Shown: positions 25,035-33,106, counted from the stretch's first letter. The stretch: DNA of 41,644 nt from Mesorhizobium atlanticum (GCF_003289965.1 NZ_QMBQ01000015.1:1-41644); one strand, 5' to 3'. Made by a program: numbers and translations. Notes: generated from the sequence alone by a model not told the origin.

Positions 25035-25604
25035 TCAATTCCGCCTCGACTTCGCAGCCAGTCTTTTGATGCGCCATCGTCGCAGAGCGATCATTCTTCG
25101 CAACAACCATTCGGGGACGCCGACATGACGTGCGGCTTCGACCTCGGCCGCAAAAGCTCCCTCGGTCATAGCGGCATCGCTCATGTCGGGCAGGTTCTCC
25201 AATATGCTTTTGGCCTCATCAAATGCTTCGGTTGCCCCGGGAAGCATTTCGGTAAAAGCCATTTGGCGCCGGATACACACTTGTTCGATGCGGTGACGCA
25301 ATTCTTCGCGATAGTCGATGCCGACGCGCGCGAGACGCGCATGCGTTGCCTCGTGCACGATCACCGACGCAATGAGCGCCAACGGCGTCTTTTCGTCGAG
25401 CACGAACCTTTGGTCGAGCTGGCAGGTCGAGGTGCTTTCCTGGAACTGTCCGCGATAGGGGATCACCAAGATCCAAATACGACTGAGGTCTCTCAAAAGC
25501 CTGCGATAGCGGATTGGATCGTGTCGGCGAATGAGCGACAGGGCGTGGACCACCCGATCGATCACCTGCCGATCTCCAATGACCAGCAAGCCGTCCACTG
25601 CCAC
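25035..25604 (-). CDS. HExxH-motif protein of unknown function, putative zinc metallopeptidase
   Basis: I do not recognise a named family. From GTG 25604 the protein has about 189 residues. Its clearest feature is SVIVHEATHARL: HEATH (84-88) fits the HExxH zinc motif in a hydrophobic helix, followed by several glutamates (E100, E101, E107) that could supply a third ligand. The C-terminus is very basic (RRWRIKRLAAKSRR). No signal peptide is seen. The true start is uncertain: the frame is open upstream past the DUF1178 stop and coding could begin near 25676 with a non-ATG codon. It is last in the comF-grxC operon, directly after the DUF1178 gene. Confidence 0.68.
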   Translation of the reverse strand: MAVDGLLVIGDRQVIDRVVHALSLIRRHDPIRYRRLLRDLSRIWILVIPYRGQFQESTSTCQLDQRFVLDEKTPLALIASVIVHEATHARLARVGIDYREELRHRIEQVCIRRQMAFTEMLPGATEAFDEAKSILENLPDMSDAAMTEGAFAAEVEAARHVGVPEWLLRRMIALRRWRIKRLAAKSRRN

Positions 25605-25681
25605 ACTGTCCGAGGTTTTCAGCCAGACCCACTCAACGAACCGCTCCGCGAGGCCCGAGAAGTGTCTTCGCCATTGACCGC

Positions 25682-26107
25682 TCAGTTCCGGTCGTCCGGA
25701 AAGCTCGGAATCGGCATGAACTCGACGCCGTCCTCGATCAGGCTTTGCGCCTCTTCCGGCGTAGCCTCGCCATAGATGCCGCGCGGATCGGTCTCGCCGA
25801 AATGAATCTTCCGCGCTTCCTCGGCGAATTTGTCGCCGACATAGTCGGCATTCTCGCGCACCTTCTCGGCCAGCGCCTTCAACTGCGCCAGCGCCTGTTT
25901 CTGCGCTTCGCCCATGGCCAAAGCCATCTTTTCCTGCTTGCGCGAGGTCGAGACGGCCGGCGCCATCAGCGCCTTCTCTATCTTGTGCGAGCCGCAGGTC
26001 GGGCAATCGACGAAGCCGCGCTTCTTCTGGGTGTCGAAATCGTCATTGCTGCGGAACCACGCTTCGAATTCGTGCTCGTGTTCGCAGATCAGGGAAAAAC
26101 GGATCAA
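25682..26107 (-). CDS. DUF1178 family zinc-ribbon protein
   Basis: A 141-residue protein of the DUF1178 family, function unknown. The N-terminus is a small zinc-ribbon-like unit: ICEHEHEFEAWFRS (Cys with nearby His) and CPTCGS (Cys-x2-Cys) around residues 8-40, followed by KIEKALMAPAVSTSR. The rest is helical and acidic. The gene overlaps the stop of the upstream amidohydrolase by four bases (ATGA), so the two are translationally coupled; in many alphaproteobacteria I recall the same pair with glutaredoxin. Confidence 0.9.
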   Translation of the reverse strand: MIRFSLICEHEHEFEAWFRSNDDFDTQKKRGFVDCPTCGSHKIEKALMAPAVSTSRKQEKMALAMGEAQKQALAQLKALAEKVRENADYVGDKFAEEARKIHFGETDPRGIYGEATPEEAQSLIEDGVEFMPIPSFPDDRN

Positions 26108-26970
26108 GAGGCAGCACCCCTCAGACGCGGCGCCTCGCCTGCGCCAGCATTGACGGCGAAGTCCCGCGCATTCCTGAGATTGGGTATCTTGCGGCGCGCG
26201 GCGAGCGACTGCGCCGGATCGAACTCGGCGACGATCACCCCCGGCTCGTTATGCGCCGCCTCGGCGATGACGCGTCCCCACGGATCGACGATCAGCGAAT
26301 GGCCAAAGGTCTCGCGCCCGTCCTCGTGCAGGCCGCCCTGCGCGGCGGCAACGACATAGGCGCCGTTCTCGATGGCGCGGGCGCGCAGCAGCACATGCCA
26401 ATGCGCCTCGCCGGTCTGGCGCGTGAAGGCAGCCGGCACCGTCAGCACCTCGGCCCCGGCCATCGCCTCGGCGCGGAACAGCTGCGGGAAGCGCAGGTCG
26501 TAGCAGACGGCAAAGCCCAGCTTCGTCCCTTCGATGTCAGTTACGGCCGCTTCCGTTCCCGGCTCGTAGGACGCGGATTCGCGCCAGCTCTCGCCATTGT
26601 CGAGGTCGACATCGAACATGTGGATCTTGTCGTAGCCGGCAATCAGGCTGCCGTCGGGTGAAAACAGGAAAGCGCGGTTGGCGAGCTTGCCGTCGGCGCG
26701 GCGGATCGCCGTCGAGCCGATATGCAGGTAGATGCCGAGCTCCTTCGCCAGCCTGCGCGCGGTGGCGACGACAATGTCCTTGTCCTCGGTGGTGAAAGCG
26801 GCCGCGCCGGCTTCCTTGTCGCGCACCAGCGCGCCGGTCATTTCCGGCGTCTGGACATAGGTAGCGCCCTGACCGGCAGCCTGGCGGACCAGGGCCTCCA
26901 TATCGGCGGCATTGCGCTCGGGGCTCGTGCCCGAACGCATCTGCACGGCGGCGGCCTTGAAAACACCCAT
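26104..26970 (-). CDS. Carbon-nitrogen hydrolase (nitrilase superfamily, Nit1/Nit2-like)
   Basis: A 288-residue amidohydrolase with the family's Glu-Lys-Cys triad visible: E in TPEM (about 44), K in GYDKIHMFD (about 112), and C in FAVCYDLRFP (about 150). By similarity it is close to Nit1/Nit2-type omega-amidases and deaminated-glutathione amidase. Repair of deaminated glutathione would suit its place next to a glutaredoxin, but that is inference. ATG 26970 has GGGAG seven bases upstream and starts two bases after the grxC stop; an in-frame ATG at 26976 overlaps that stop. The longer frame upstream is a shadow of grxC. Confidence 0.9.
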   Translation of the reverse strand: MGVFKAAAVQMRSGTSPERNAADMEALVRQAAGQGATYVQTPEMTGALVRDKEAGAAAFTTEDKDIVVATARRLAKELGIYLHIGSTAIRRADGKLANRAFLFSPDGSLIAGYDKIHMFDVDLDNGESWRESASYEPGTEAAVTDIEGTKLGFAVCYDLRFPQLFRAEAMAGAEVLTVPAAFTRQTGEAHWHVLLRARAIENGAYVVAAAQGGLHEDGRETFGHSLIVDPWGRVIAEAAHNEPGVIVAEFDPAQSLAARRKIPNLRNARDFAVNAGAGEAPRLRGAAS

Positions 26971-26972
26971 GA

Positions 26973-27236
26973 TCATCTCCCGTTGGCGAGCATCACATCC
27001 AGCCGGCCCTGCGACTCCAGGTCGTGGAGATCGTCGCAGCCGCCGACATGGGTGTCGCCGATGAAAATCTGCGGAAAGGTGGTTCGCCCATGCGCCTTGG
27101 AAATCATTTCCTGGCGCAGTTCCGGCGAGAAGGAGGCATCGTGCTCCGTATAGGCCACGCCCTTGCGGTCGAGCAGCCGCTTGGCGGCGCTGCAGTAGCC
27201 GCACATCATCCTTGTATAGATCGTCACATCGACCAT
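26973..27236 (-). CDS. grxC: Glutaredoxin 3
   Basis: An 87-residue dithiol glutaredoxin that reduces protein disulfides and glutathione mixed disulfides. The active site is CGYC (about 12-15) rather than the usual CPYC, in the MMCGYCSAAKRLLDRKGV segment. The TFPQIFIGDTHVGGCDDL stretch has the cis-proline and the GG glutathione-binding motif. The Pro-to-Gly change in the active site is unusual for E. coli-type GrxC but occurs in alphaproteobacteria. The gene is 76 bases after comF and directly before the amidohydrolase. Confidence 0.93.
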   Translation of the reverse strand: MVDVTIYTRMMCGYCSAAKRLLDRKGVAYTEHDASFSPELRQEMISKAHGRTTFPQIFIGDTHVGGCDDLHDLESQGRLDVMLANGR

Positions 27237-27312
27237 CGGTCACAATCCTGCCGGTGCATCTCGCCCAATGGTTGTATGAAAGCGACGTGCACCAAAAACA
27301 ACACTTGGGTTT

Positions 27313-28068
27313 CTATATAGTCGCGGAGTCATCGGCCCGAAAGTCCCCCGGCAGGACGCGGGCGAAGGTGAGGATATCGACCGTTCCGGCGCCGCCCCTC
27401 TTCAGCGCCTTGGCGACCGCCCGCACCGTGGCGCCGGTGGTGTAGACGTCGTCGACCACCAGCACCCTGCGGCCCGCGATCTCGATTTCGGCGTCCGGCG
27501 GCACGCGAAAGGCGGCGCGCACGTTCTCCTCGCGCTCATGCCGTTCGAGGCCGACCTGCTGGCGCGTCAGCTTCACACGCCTGATCGCGGATGGCGAGAA
27601 GGGCAGCCCGCCGAGCTTTGCAACGGCGCGTCCAAGCTCCGCAGATTGGTTGAACTGGCGCCGGAAGAAGCGCCGCCAGTGCAACGGAACCGGCACGACC
27701 AGATCGGCCTCGGCAATCAGCTCCGCGCCGCCGCGGACCATCCAGTTCGCCATCCAGGGCGCCAGGTCCGTCCGGTCCTGGTATTTCAGCCCCTGAACCA
27801 TCTGCCGGGCGACGCCCGAATAGATGACAGCGGCCCGCGCCCGTTCGAAGGGTGGCGGATCGGCGATCGCCTCGGCGGACAGAAACCCCTCGCCCATGTC
27901 GTGGGTGAAGGGCGTTCCCATCACCGGGCACCAGGGTTTTTCCAGCAGCCTGAGCTTCGGCCAGCAGGCGCCGCACAGCACGCCCGGCTGCGACACATGG
28001 CGACGGCAGCCGGCGCAAACCGGCGGAAACAACAGACGCGCCGGCCAGGCCAGTGCCCGCCGCGTCAT
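27313..28068 (-). CDS. ComF family protein (phosphoribosyltransferase fold)
   Basis: A 251-residue ComF-like protein. The N-terminus has a four-cysteine zinc finger (CAGC and CGAC in residues about 17-37). The C-terminal phosphoribosyltransferase domain carries the PRPP-binding loop VLVVDDVYTTGATVRAVAKAL (about 200-220). ComF takes part in DNA uptake in competent bacteria; in rhizobia its role is not established. ATG 28068 leads straight to the zinc finger; the longer frame to 28128 would run into the divergent gene's promoter region. It is the first gene of the grxC operon. Confidence 0.9.
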   Translation of the reverse strand: MTRRALAWPARLLFPPVCAGCRRHVSQPGVLCGACWPKLRLLEKPWCPVMGTPFTHDMGEGFLSAEAIADPPPFERARAAVIYSGVARQMVQGLKYQDRTDLAPWMANWMVRGGAELIAEADLVVPVPLHWRRFFRRQFNQSAELGRAVAKLGGLPFSPSAIRRVKLTRQQVGLERHEREENVRAAFRVPPDAEIEIAGRRVLVVDDVYTTGATVRAVAKALKRGGAGTVDILTFARVLPGDFRADDSATI

Positions 28069-28148
28069 GTTCTGAACCCCTGTGGTCTTGATCTTGTGCA
28101 CCGGATCGGCCACGTGAAGGAAACCCACGCCACCTTAACACCACTCCG

Positions 28149-29048
28149 GTGCGCGCGGACAACAGGAAGCTTTCATTGCAGCCCTTGATCGACACTGAGC
28201 TCTGGCTTGCGCGCAAGCGCCGGGCTCTCGCCCGCCCCGTCGAAGGCGCCGATTTCCTGATGCGGCGAGCGGCGGAGGATCTTGCCGACCGGCTGGCTGC
28301 CGTCGAGCGCCGCTTCGGCAAGGCGGCCGCGCTGTTCTGCCAGACATCGGCGGCGGTCGAGGTGCTGGCAGCCAGCGGCAAGGTCGGCGAGATCGTGCGT
28401 GTCGAGATGGACGAAGCGCTTCTCGCCGGCGGCCCGGGCCTGGTAGCGCCGCCGGAAACCGTGCCGTTCGAGGACGGCAGCCTCGATCTCGTCGTCTCCC
28501 TGCTCTCGCTCCACGCGATGAACGACATTCCCGGCGTGCTGGCGCAAATCCGCCGTGCGCTGAAGCCGGACGGGCTTTTCCTTGGCGCTCTCGCCGGCGC
28601 GGGTACACTCGCGGAGTTGCGCGAAAGCATGCTGACGGCCGAGACGGAGCTTTATGGAGGCGCGAGTCCGCGCATCCTTCCTTTCACCGACGTGCGCGAT
28701 GCGGGTGGGCTGTTGCAGCGCGCCGGCCTGGCATTGCCTGTGGCCGATGTCGAAACGGTCGCCGTGCGCTACGATACGCTGTTCGATCTGGCTAGCGACC
28801 TGCGCGCCATGGGCGAAACCAGCCCGCTCATCGACCGCAGCCGGCGGCCGGGCAGCAGACGCCTGTTTGCCCGCGCCGCCGAAATCTACGCCGAACGGTT
28901 CTCGGACCCGGATGGCCGCATCCGCGCAAGCTTTCCGGTTGTCTGGATGTCCGGCTGGGCGCCCGACGCCTCGCAGCAAAAGCCGCTCAAGCCGGGGTCA
29001 GCCAAGGTATCGCTGAAGGCGATCCTGGAGAACCCGCCGAACGGTTGA
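28149..29048 (+). CDS. Class I SAM methyltransferase, NDUFAF5/BioC-like
   Basis: A 299-residue methyltransferase-like protein. A DTELWLARKRRAL start, VPFEDGSLDLVVSLLSLHAMNDIPGVLAQIRRALKPDGLFLGAL (about 107-155), and the LRESMLTAETELYGGASPRILPF segment resemble the alphaproteobacterial homologues of NDUFAF5, the complex I assembly factor, and BioC. The classical glycine-rich SAM loop is degenerate here: the region around 70-85 reads QTSAAVEVLAASGKVG, so activity may be reduced or different. The start is a GTG at 28149 and is not certain; a TTG at 28176 is an alternative. It is divergent from comF. Confidence 0.8.
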   Translation: MRADNRKLSLQPLIDTELWLARKRRALARPVEGADFLMRRAAEDLADRLAAVERRFGKAAALFCQTSAAVEVLAASGKVGEIVRVEMDEALLAGGPGLVAPPETVPFEDGSLDLVVSLLSLHAMNDIPGVLAQIRRALKPDGLFLGALAGAGTLAELRESMLTAETELYGGASPRILPFTDVRDAGGLLQRAGLALPVADVETVAVRYDTLFDLASDLRAMGETSPLIDRSRRPGSRRLFARAAEIYAERFSDPDGRIRASFPVVWMSGWAPDASQQKPLKPGSAKVSLKAILENPPNG

Positions 29049-29077
29049 CCGCGTCTCTGATTGCGGGGTTGGCTTCG

Positions 29078-29263
29078 TTAGTGAGAGAAGGCCTGGACCA
29101 GCCTGCTGTTGTTGTCGCTGAACAACCACTGAATCGCGTCCGCGGCCCTGCCCACGCCGCCGATGATTGTAAGCGACAGCACGGCAACGATCAGGCCATA
29201 TTCGATGGCCGTGGCGCCCGTCTCATCTCTTACGAATTGCTGCAGCAGGTTTTTCATGGTCAT
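29078..29263 (-). CDS. Flp family type IVb pilin
   Basis: A 61-residue Flp pilin precursor. A short basic leader ends in DETG, followed by ATAIEYGLIVAVLSLTIIGG: prepilin peptidase should cut after the glycine, leaving the conserved glutamate at position 5 and tyrosine at 6 and a single hydrophobic helix. The C-terminal part is short. No tad/cpa assembly genes are in the window, so it would rely on a machinery encoded elsewhere. ATG 29257 (third codon) is an alternative start. Repeated TTAACG words lie upstream. Confidence 0.92.
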   Translation of the reverse strand: MTMKNLLQQFVRDETGATAIEYGLIVAVLSLTIIGGVGRAADAIQWLFSDNNSRLVQAFSH

Positions 29264-29295
29264 CCATCCCTTATGCAGAAATTCTAATGTCCTAC

Positions 29296-29329
29296 CCGTT
29301 AAGAAAGGTTAACGGCAAAAGCTTAACGG
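29296..29329 (-). promoter_or_regulatory. TTAACGG repeats upstream of the pilin gene, possible CtrA sites
   Basis: CCGTTAA (29296-29302) is followed after six bases by its reverse complement TTAACGG (29309-29315) and by another TTAACGG at 29323-29329. The TTAA-N6-TTAAC arrangement is close to, but one base shorter than, the CtrA box TTAA-N7-TTAAC. CtrA controls pilin genes in Caulobacter, so a link is plausible but weak. Confidence 0.35.
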
Positions 29330-29368
29330 CGAGTGAAATGCCGGTGTCCCAAAAAATCATTAACCACG

Positions 29369-29689
29369 TCAGCACTCGCCGCTGCGGCTTCCGTCATTGC
29401 GGATGACGCAGATTGAACTGGGCATCGGCTGCAGCACACTGCGGCGCACCGTATATGTATTGGTGCGATGGCCGACCGATCCGGTCGCAGTCATGTCGAG
29501 CCCGACAGCCAAGCCGTCGCGAGCGCCCTGCGATCGCGTCTGGCTGTCCAGGAAAGGCGTTGCGATCAGCGCCAGCGCCACGGCGGCCGAACCGAAGAGA
29601 AGCGTGATTCGCAGGATGCCCATGCCGGCATCCGCAGCGCGGAAGCCTCGGTCGGGCCGGATCGAGTCCCAGTCTCTTTCAAGGCTCAT
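29369..29689 (-). CDS. Small single-pass membrane protein of unknown function
   Basis: A 106-residue protein I recognise only as a conserved rhizobial hypothetical. From ATG 29689 a charged cytoplasmic start (RDWDSIRPDRGFR) leads to one membrane helix (GILRITLLFGSAAVALALIA, about 22-41), then a periplasmic part ending in a cysteine-bearing tail (SICVIRND and a final C). The frame is open to an ATG at 29770, but that lacks a Shine-Dalgarno and the homologous part begins at 29689. It is upstream of the Flp pilin gene on the same strand. Confidence 0.65.
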   Translation of the reverse strand: MSLERDWDSIRPDRGFRAADAGMGILRITLLFGSAAVALALIATPFLDSQTRSQGARDGLAVGLDMTATGSVGHRTNTYTVRRSVLQPMPSSICVIRNDGSRSGEC

Positions 29690-29829
29690 GCCGTGTTTCC
29701 CACAGTCATCGACGATCTCGCCGCGCGAAACGGCCTCGGGCAATTTTTCACGTCGAGATAAATCTTCCATTAACGCTGGCTAAAGCAGCTCCGGCAAACG
29801 GTGAACGGCCGCGAAGGCAGGTCGCGAAA

Positions 29830-30252
29830 TTACAGCAGGTCGATGAGGAACTGGATCAGCGGTGCGTCGGCCGGCGGCATCGGGTAGTCGCGCATCTGCC
29901 TCGGCCTGACCCATTTCAGCCCCTGCCCTTCCCTGGGCTGCGCGATCCCCCGAAAGCGGCGGCAGACATAAAGCGGCATCAGCAGATGGAAATCGTCGTA
30001 GGAATGGCTGGCGAAGGTGAGAGGCGCCAGGCACGGAATCTCGGTCTCGATGCCGAGTTCCTCATGCAGTTCGCGGACCAGGCACTCCTCCGGCGTCTCG
30101 CCGGGCTCGACCTTGCCGCCCGGGAACTCCCACAGGCCTGCAAGCTGCTTGCCTTCGGGGCGCTGCGCCAGGAGCACGCGCCGGTCGGTGTCGACCAGCG
30201 CGCAGGCGGCGACCAGAAGCAGGCGCTTTCCGGCTGGCTTGCTCTCGCTCAT
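29830..30252 (-). CDS. mutT: MutT-type Nudix hydrolase, 8-oxo-dGTP diphosphatase
   Basis: A 140-residue Nudix protein that should clear 8-oxo-dGTP from the nucleotide pool. The Nudix box is complete: GGKVEPGETPEECLVRELHEELGI (about 40-63), preceded by WEFPGGK as in MutT. ALVDTDRRVLLAQRPEGK at the start and YPMPPAD near the end, where MutT has PAN, fit the group. ATG 30252 overlaps the GNAT stop by four bases (ATGA), so the gene is translationally coupled in the argJ-GNAT-mutT operon. The longer frame upstream is antisense-like shadow of the GNAT gene. Confidence 0.92.
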   Translation of the reverse strand: MSESKPAGKRLLLVAACALVDTDRRVLLAQRPEGKQLAGLWEFPGGKVEPGETPEECLVRELHEELGIETEIPCLAPLTFASHSYDDFHLLMPLYVCRRFRGIAQPREGQGLKWVRPRQMRDYPMPPADAPLIQFLIDLL

Positions 30253-31028
30253 GCGCCCGGCGGCCGTCGATAGTGGTAGCGATAGACTTCCTCGAAGCCG
30301 AGCGACCCGTAGAGCGAGAGCGCCGGGGCATTGCCGGCCTCGACCTGCAGCCAGGCCTCGCGCGCGCCGCGCAGCCGCGCCCATTTCAGCGCCGACAGGA
30401 TGAGATTGCGGCCATGGCCCTGTTTGCGCGCCGATTTTTCGGTGGCGACCTCGAACAAGCCGGCGAGATCGCCATCGTGGACGCAGATCAGCGTCGCCAG
30501 CGGCTCATTGCCGTCCTCCAGAGCGAACAGCCCAGCTTCAGGCTGAATGGCCCCGATGACCTCGGACAGGCCGGGCCGCAGCGAGGCGTCCGAGCCGCCG
30601 GTTCTCAACGACGCGCCGATGAAGCGGCTGATGTCCTTGAGCGGTATCTGGTCCATGGCCGCGCCGAGTTCGAGATCCTTCAGCGGCAGCCGCATGACTA
30701 TGGATTCGCCGAACCTGTTCCAGCCGGCCTTGTCGAGATGCGTGGACAAGACCTGTCCCGACAGCGGCGACATGCGAAAGGTCAGCGGCCTGCCATAGGC
30801 ATCGAAGCGGCGCGCGGCGCGGCCTATGCGCTCTTCGATGGCGTGGGTGTCGCCCGGATCGAGCGGATTGACCGAGTTCAGGCGCTTGGCGGGGTGCCCG
30901 GCGGTCAGCCGCACCACCCAGGTCCCATCATAATGGACGGCAGCAGCCGGCCAGGCGCGAAAGCCCGCCGCCTCGTAGCGGCGCACGACTGCCAGCACGC
31001 TTGCCGGATGCCTGGACACCGGCGCCAT
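30249..31028 (-). CDS. GNAT family N-acetyltransferase
   Basis: A 259-residue protein with a C-terminal GNAT domain: the acetyl-CoA loop RKQGHGRNLILSAL (Q/R-x2-G-x-G) and the LQVEAGNAPALSLYGSLGFEEVYRYHYR ending are clear (about 190-255). The N-terminal half has a weak second GNAT-like fold. The substrate is unknown. ATG 31028 shares one base with the argJ stop (TGATG), and its stop overlaps mutT. The coupling with argJ, itself an acetyltransferase, is conserved in related genomes as I recall, but does not prove a shared pathway. Confidence 0.87.
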   Translation of the reverse strand: MAPVSRHPASVLAVVRRYEAAGFRAWPAAAVHYDGTWVVRLTAGHPAKRLNSVNPLDPGDTHAIEERIGRAARRFDAYGRPLTFRMSPLSGQVLSTHLDKAGWNRFGESIVMRLPLKDLELGAAMDQIPLKDISRFIGASLRTGGSDASLRPGLSEVIGAIQPEAGLFALEDGNEPLATLICVHDGDLAGLFEVATEKSARKQGHGRNLILSALKWARLRGAREAWLQVEAGNAPALSLYGSLGFEEVYRYHYRRPPGA

Positions 31029-32269
31029 CAGCTCCGGTAGTCGCCGTTGATGGCGACATATTCCTTGGTGAGGTCGCAGGTCCACACCGTCGCCTTGCCC
31101 CGGCCGATGCCGATATCGGCGCGGATGCGGATGTCGTCGCGCTTCATGTAGGCGGACGTCGCTTCCTCCGAATAGGCCGGATCGCGCTCGCCCTCATGCG
31201 CCAGGCGGTTGTCGCCGAACCAGATCGACAGCCGGTCGCGGTCTGCCGGTTCGCCGGCCTTGCCGACGGCCATGACGACGCGGCCCCAATTGGCGTCCTC
31301 GCCGGCGACCGCCGTCTTGACCAGCGGCGAGTTGGCGATCGAAAGCGCGATGCGCTTGGCCGAGCGCGCCGATTTGGCGCCGGTCACCGTGACCTCGACC
31401 TGTTTGCGCGCGCCCTCGCCGTCGCGAACCACTTGCAGCGCCAGCGACTTCAACACCTTGCCGAGCGCCCGGCGGAACGCGCCGAGCCGTGCATCCTTGG
31501 GATCAGCGATCGCCGGAGCGCCGCGCGCGGCGGCCTTGCCTGTGGCGAAGATGAGCAGCGTGTCGCTGGTCGAGGTGTCGCTGTCGACGGTCACCGCGTT
31601 GAAGGTCTTGGCCGTCCCCCGCGACAACAGATCCTGCAGCACGGGCGCTGCGATTGGCGCGTCGGTGGCGATGAAGGAAAGCATCGTCGCCATGTCGGGC
31701 GCGATCATGCCGGCGCCTTTGGCGATGCCGTTGATGGTCACGTCGGTGTCGCCGAGCTTGACCGTCGCCGTCGCCACCTTCGGATAGGTGTCGGTGGTCA
31801 TGATGGCCTTGGCGGCCTCGGTCCACAGATCCGGCTTGCCGTCCTTGACCAGGCCGGCGAGCAGATGGCTGAATTTGGTGGTGTCGAGCGGCTCGCCGAT
31901 AACGCCGGTCGAGGCCAGGAACACCTCGCTCTCGGAACATCCTGCGGCCTTGGCCGCCGCCTCGCCGGTCAGCGCGGTCGAGGCCTTGCCCTTCTTGCCG
32001 GTGAAGGCGTTGGCGTTGCCGGAATTGACCACCAGCACGCGCGCCTTGCCGGCAGGCAGGTTCTGGCGGCAGAAATCGACTGGCGCCGATGGGCATTTCG
32101 ACCTTGTGAACACACCGGCGACGGCCGTGCCCGGATCGAAGACCATGGCGAGCAGGTCGGTTCTATTCCGGTATTTGATGCCCGCTTCCGCGGTCGCGAT
32201 GCGCACGCCCTCAATGACCGGCATCTTCGGATATTTCTTCGGTGCGAGCGGCGAGATCGTAGCGGACAT
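31028..32269 (-). CDS. argJ: ArgJ, bifunctional glutamate N-acetyltransferase / ornithine acetyltransferase
   Basis: ArgJ recycles the acetyl group between N-acetylornithine and glutamate in arginine synthesis; the bifunctional form can also use acetyl-CoA. The 413-residue precursor cuts itself at the threonine in KGAGMIAPDMATML, which becomes the N-terminal nucleophile of the beta chain. Other typical parts are GVFTRSKCPSAPVDFCRQ, VVNSGNANAFTG and the C-terminal KEYVAINGDYRS. ATG 32269 gives the family length; the longer frame to 32500 crosses the promoter region shared with the divergent TetR gene. Confidence 0.97.
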   Translation of the reverse strand: MSATISPLAPKKYPKMPVIEGVRIATAEAGIKYRNRTDLLAMVFDPGTAVAGVFTRSKCPSAPVDFCRQNLPAGKARVLVVNSGNANAFTGKKGKASTALTGEAAAKAAGCSESEVFLASTGVIGEPLDTTKFSHLLAGLVKDGKPDLWTEAAKAIMTTDTYPKVATATVKLGDTDVTINGIAKGAGMIAPDMATMLSFIATDAPIAAPVLQDLLSRGTAKTFNAVTVDSDTSTSDTLLIFATGKAAARGAPAIADPKDARLGAFRRALGKVLKSLALQVVRDGEGARKQVEVTVTGAKSARSAKRIALSIANSPLVKTAVAGEDANWGRVVMAVGKAGEPADRDRLSIWFGDNRLAHEGERDPAYSEEATSAYMKRDDIRIRADIGIGRGKATVWTCDLTKEYVAINGDYRS

Positions 32270-32457
32270 CGGAACCCCGGAACGGCAATAAAGCGAAAGG
32301 AAGGCCGGTTTGCCCGATAGCGCGTCCCGGCGCAAGGGGCGTTCTGGCCGCGCCTTCGCGCCTTGGCCGGCGGCTTTGCAGTTGGAAACGCGTCGTTTCG
32401 TTTCGCCCGCGAAGCCAATATGATCGGCGGCAGATTCACCGGCCAAGGAAGACTGGA

Positions 32458-33054
32458 ATGGGCGAAGCCGCCGCTCGCGGGCGCAAGTCGATCGGCGCAA
32501 AACGCAATCCGGAGAGCGCCGATGCCATCATCGAGGCGGCCGAGGGCGTATTGCGCGAGGCGGGTTATGCCGGCTTCTCGATCGAAGCCGTCGCCCGGCG
32601 GGCACGGGCGGGAAAACCGACCATCTACCGCTGGTGGCCGAGCAAGGCGGCGCTGCTGATCGAGGTCTACCAGCGGCAGAAACGTGTCGAGACGCCCGAC
32701 ACGGGAAACATCGAGGACGACCTGGCGGGCTTCCTCAAGAACCTGTTCGCGCATTGGCGCGACACACCGTCGGGCAATATCTTCCGCTCGCTGATCGCCG
32801 AAGCGCAGTCGGACGGCACCGCGGCGGCCGCGCTTGCCGAATATTCAAAGGGGCGCCGCGGCCATACCGGCCGCATGATCGAGCGCGCCAAGGCACGCGG
32901 TGAGGTGGCGGCCGATGTCGATGCCGGGATCGTCGCCGATCTGATCGCATCCTATGCCTGGCGGCATCTGCTGACCGATCGCCTCGACGAGGACGACGCA
33001 ATGATCCGCGCGGCTGTGCGCTATGTAGTGCGAGGGATAGCCCCCACCCCATAA
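32458..33054 (+). CDS. TetR/AcrR family transcriptional regulator
   Basis: A 198-residue repressor. The N-terminal helix-turn-helix (about 20-65) reads IIEAAEGVLREAGYAGFSIEAVARRARAGKPTIYRWWPSKAALL, with the family's TIYRWWPSK recognition-helix motif. The C-terminal helical domain (75-190) should bind a ligand and form the dimer; its sequence gives no clue to the ligand. It is divergent from argJ and convergent with the parvulin gene, with no obvious target nearby other than itself or argJ. It looks like a small insertion in the conserved secA-parvulin-argJ neighbourhood. Confidence 0.9.
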   Translation: MGEAAARGRKSIGAKRNPESADAIIEAAEGVLREAGYAGFSIEAVARRARAGKPTIYRWWPSKAALLIEVYQRQKRVETPDTGNIEDDLAGFLKNLFAHWRDTPSGNIFRSLIAEAQSDGTAAAALAEYSKGRRGHTGRMIERAKARGEVAADVDAGIVADLIASYAWRHLLTDRLDEDDAMIRAAVRYVVRGIAPTP

Positions 33055-33056
33055 CG

Positions 33057-33081
33057 AAAGGGCGCCCGGAGGCGCCCCTTT
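33057..33081. terminator. Bidirectional terminator between tetR-like gene and parvulin gene
   Basis: AAAGGGCGCC-CGGA-GGCGCCCCTTT: a 7-bp GC stem (33060-33066 with 33071-33077) with flanking A- and T-runs on the two sides. It sits in the 52-base gap between two convergent genes and should end transcription from both. Confidence 0.75.
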
Positions 33082-33106
33082 GCAAAACCGATCTCCGGCG
33101 GCCGGA

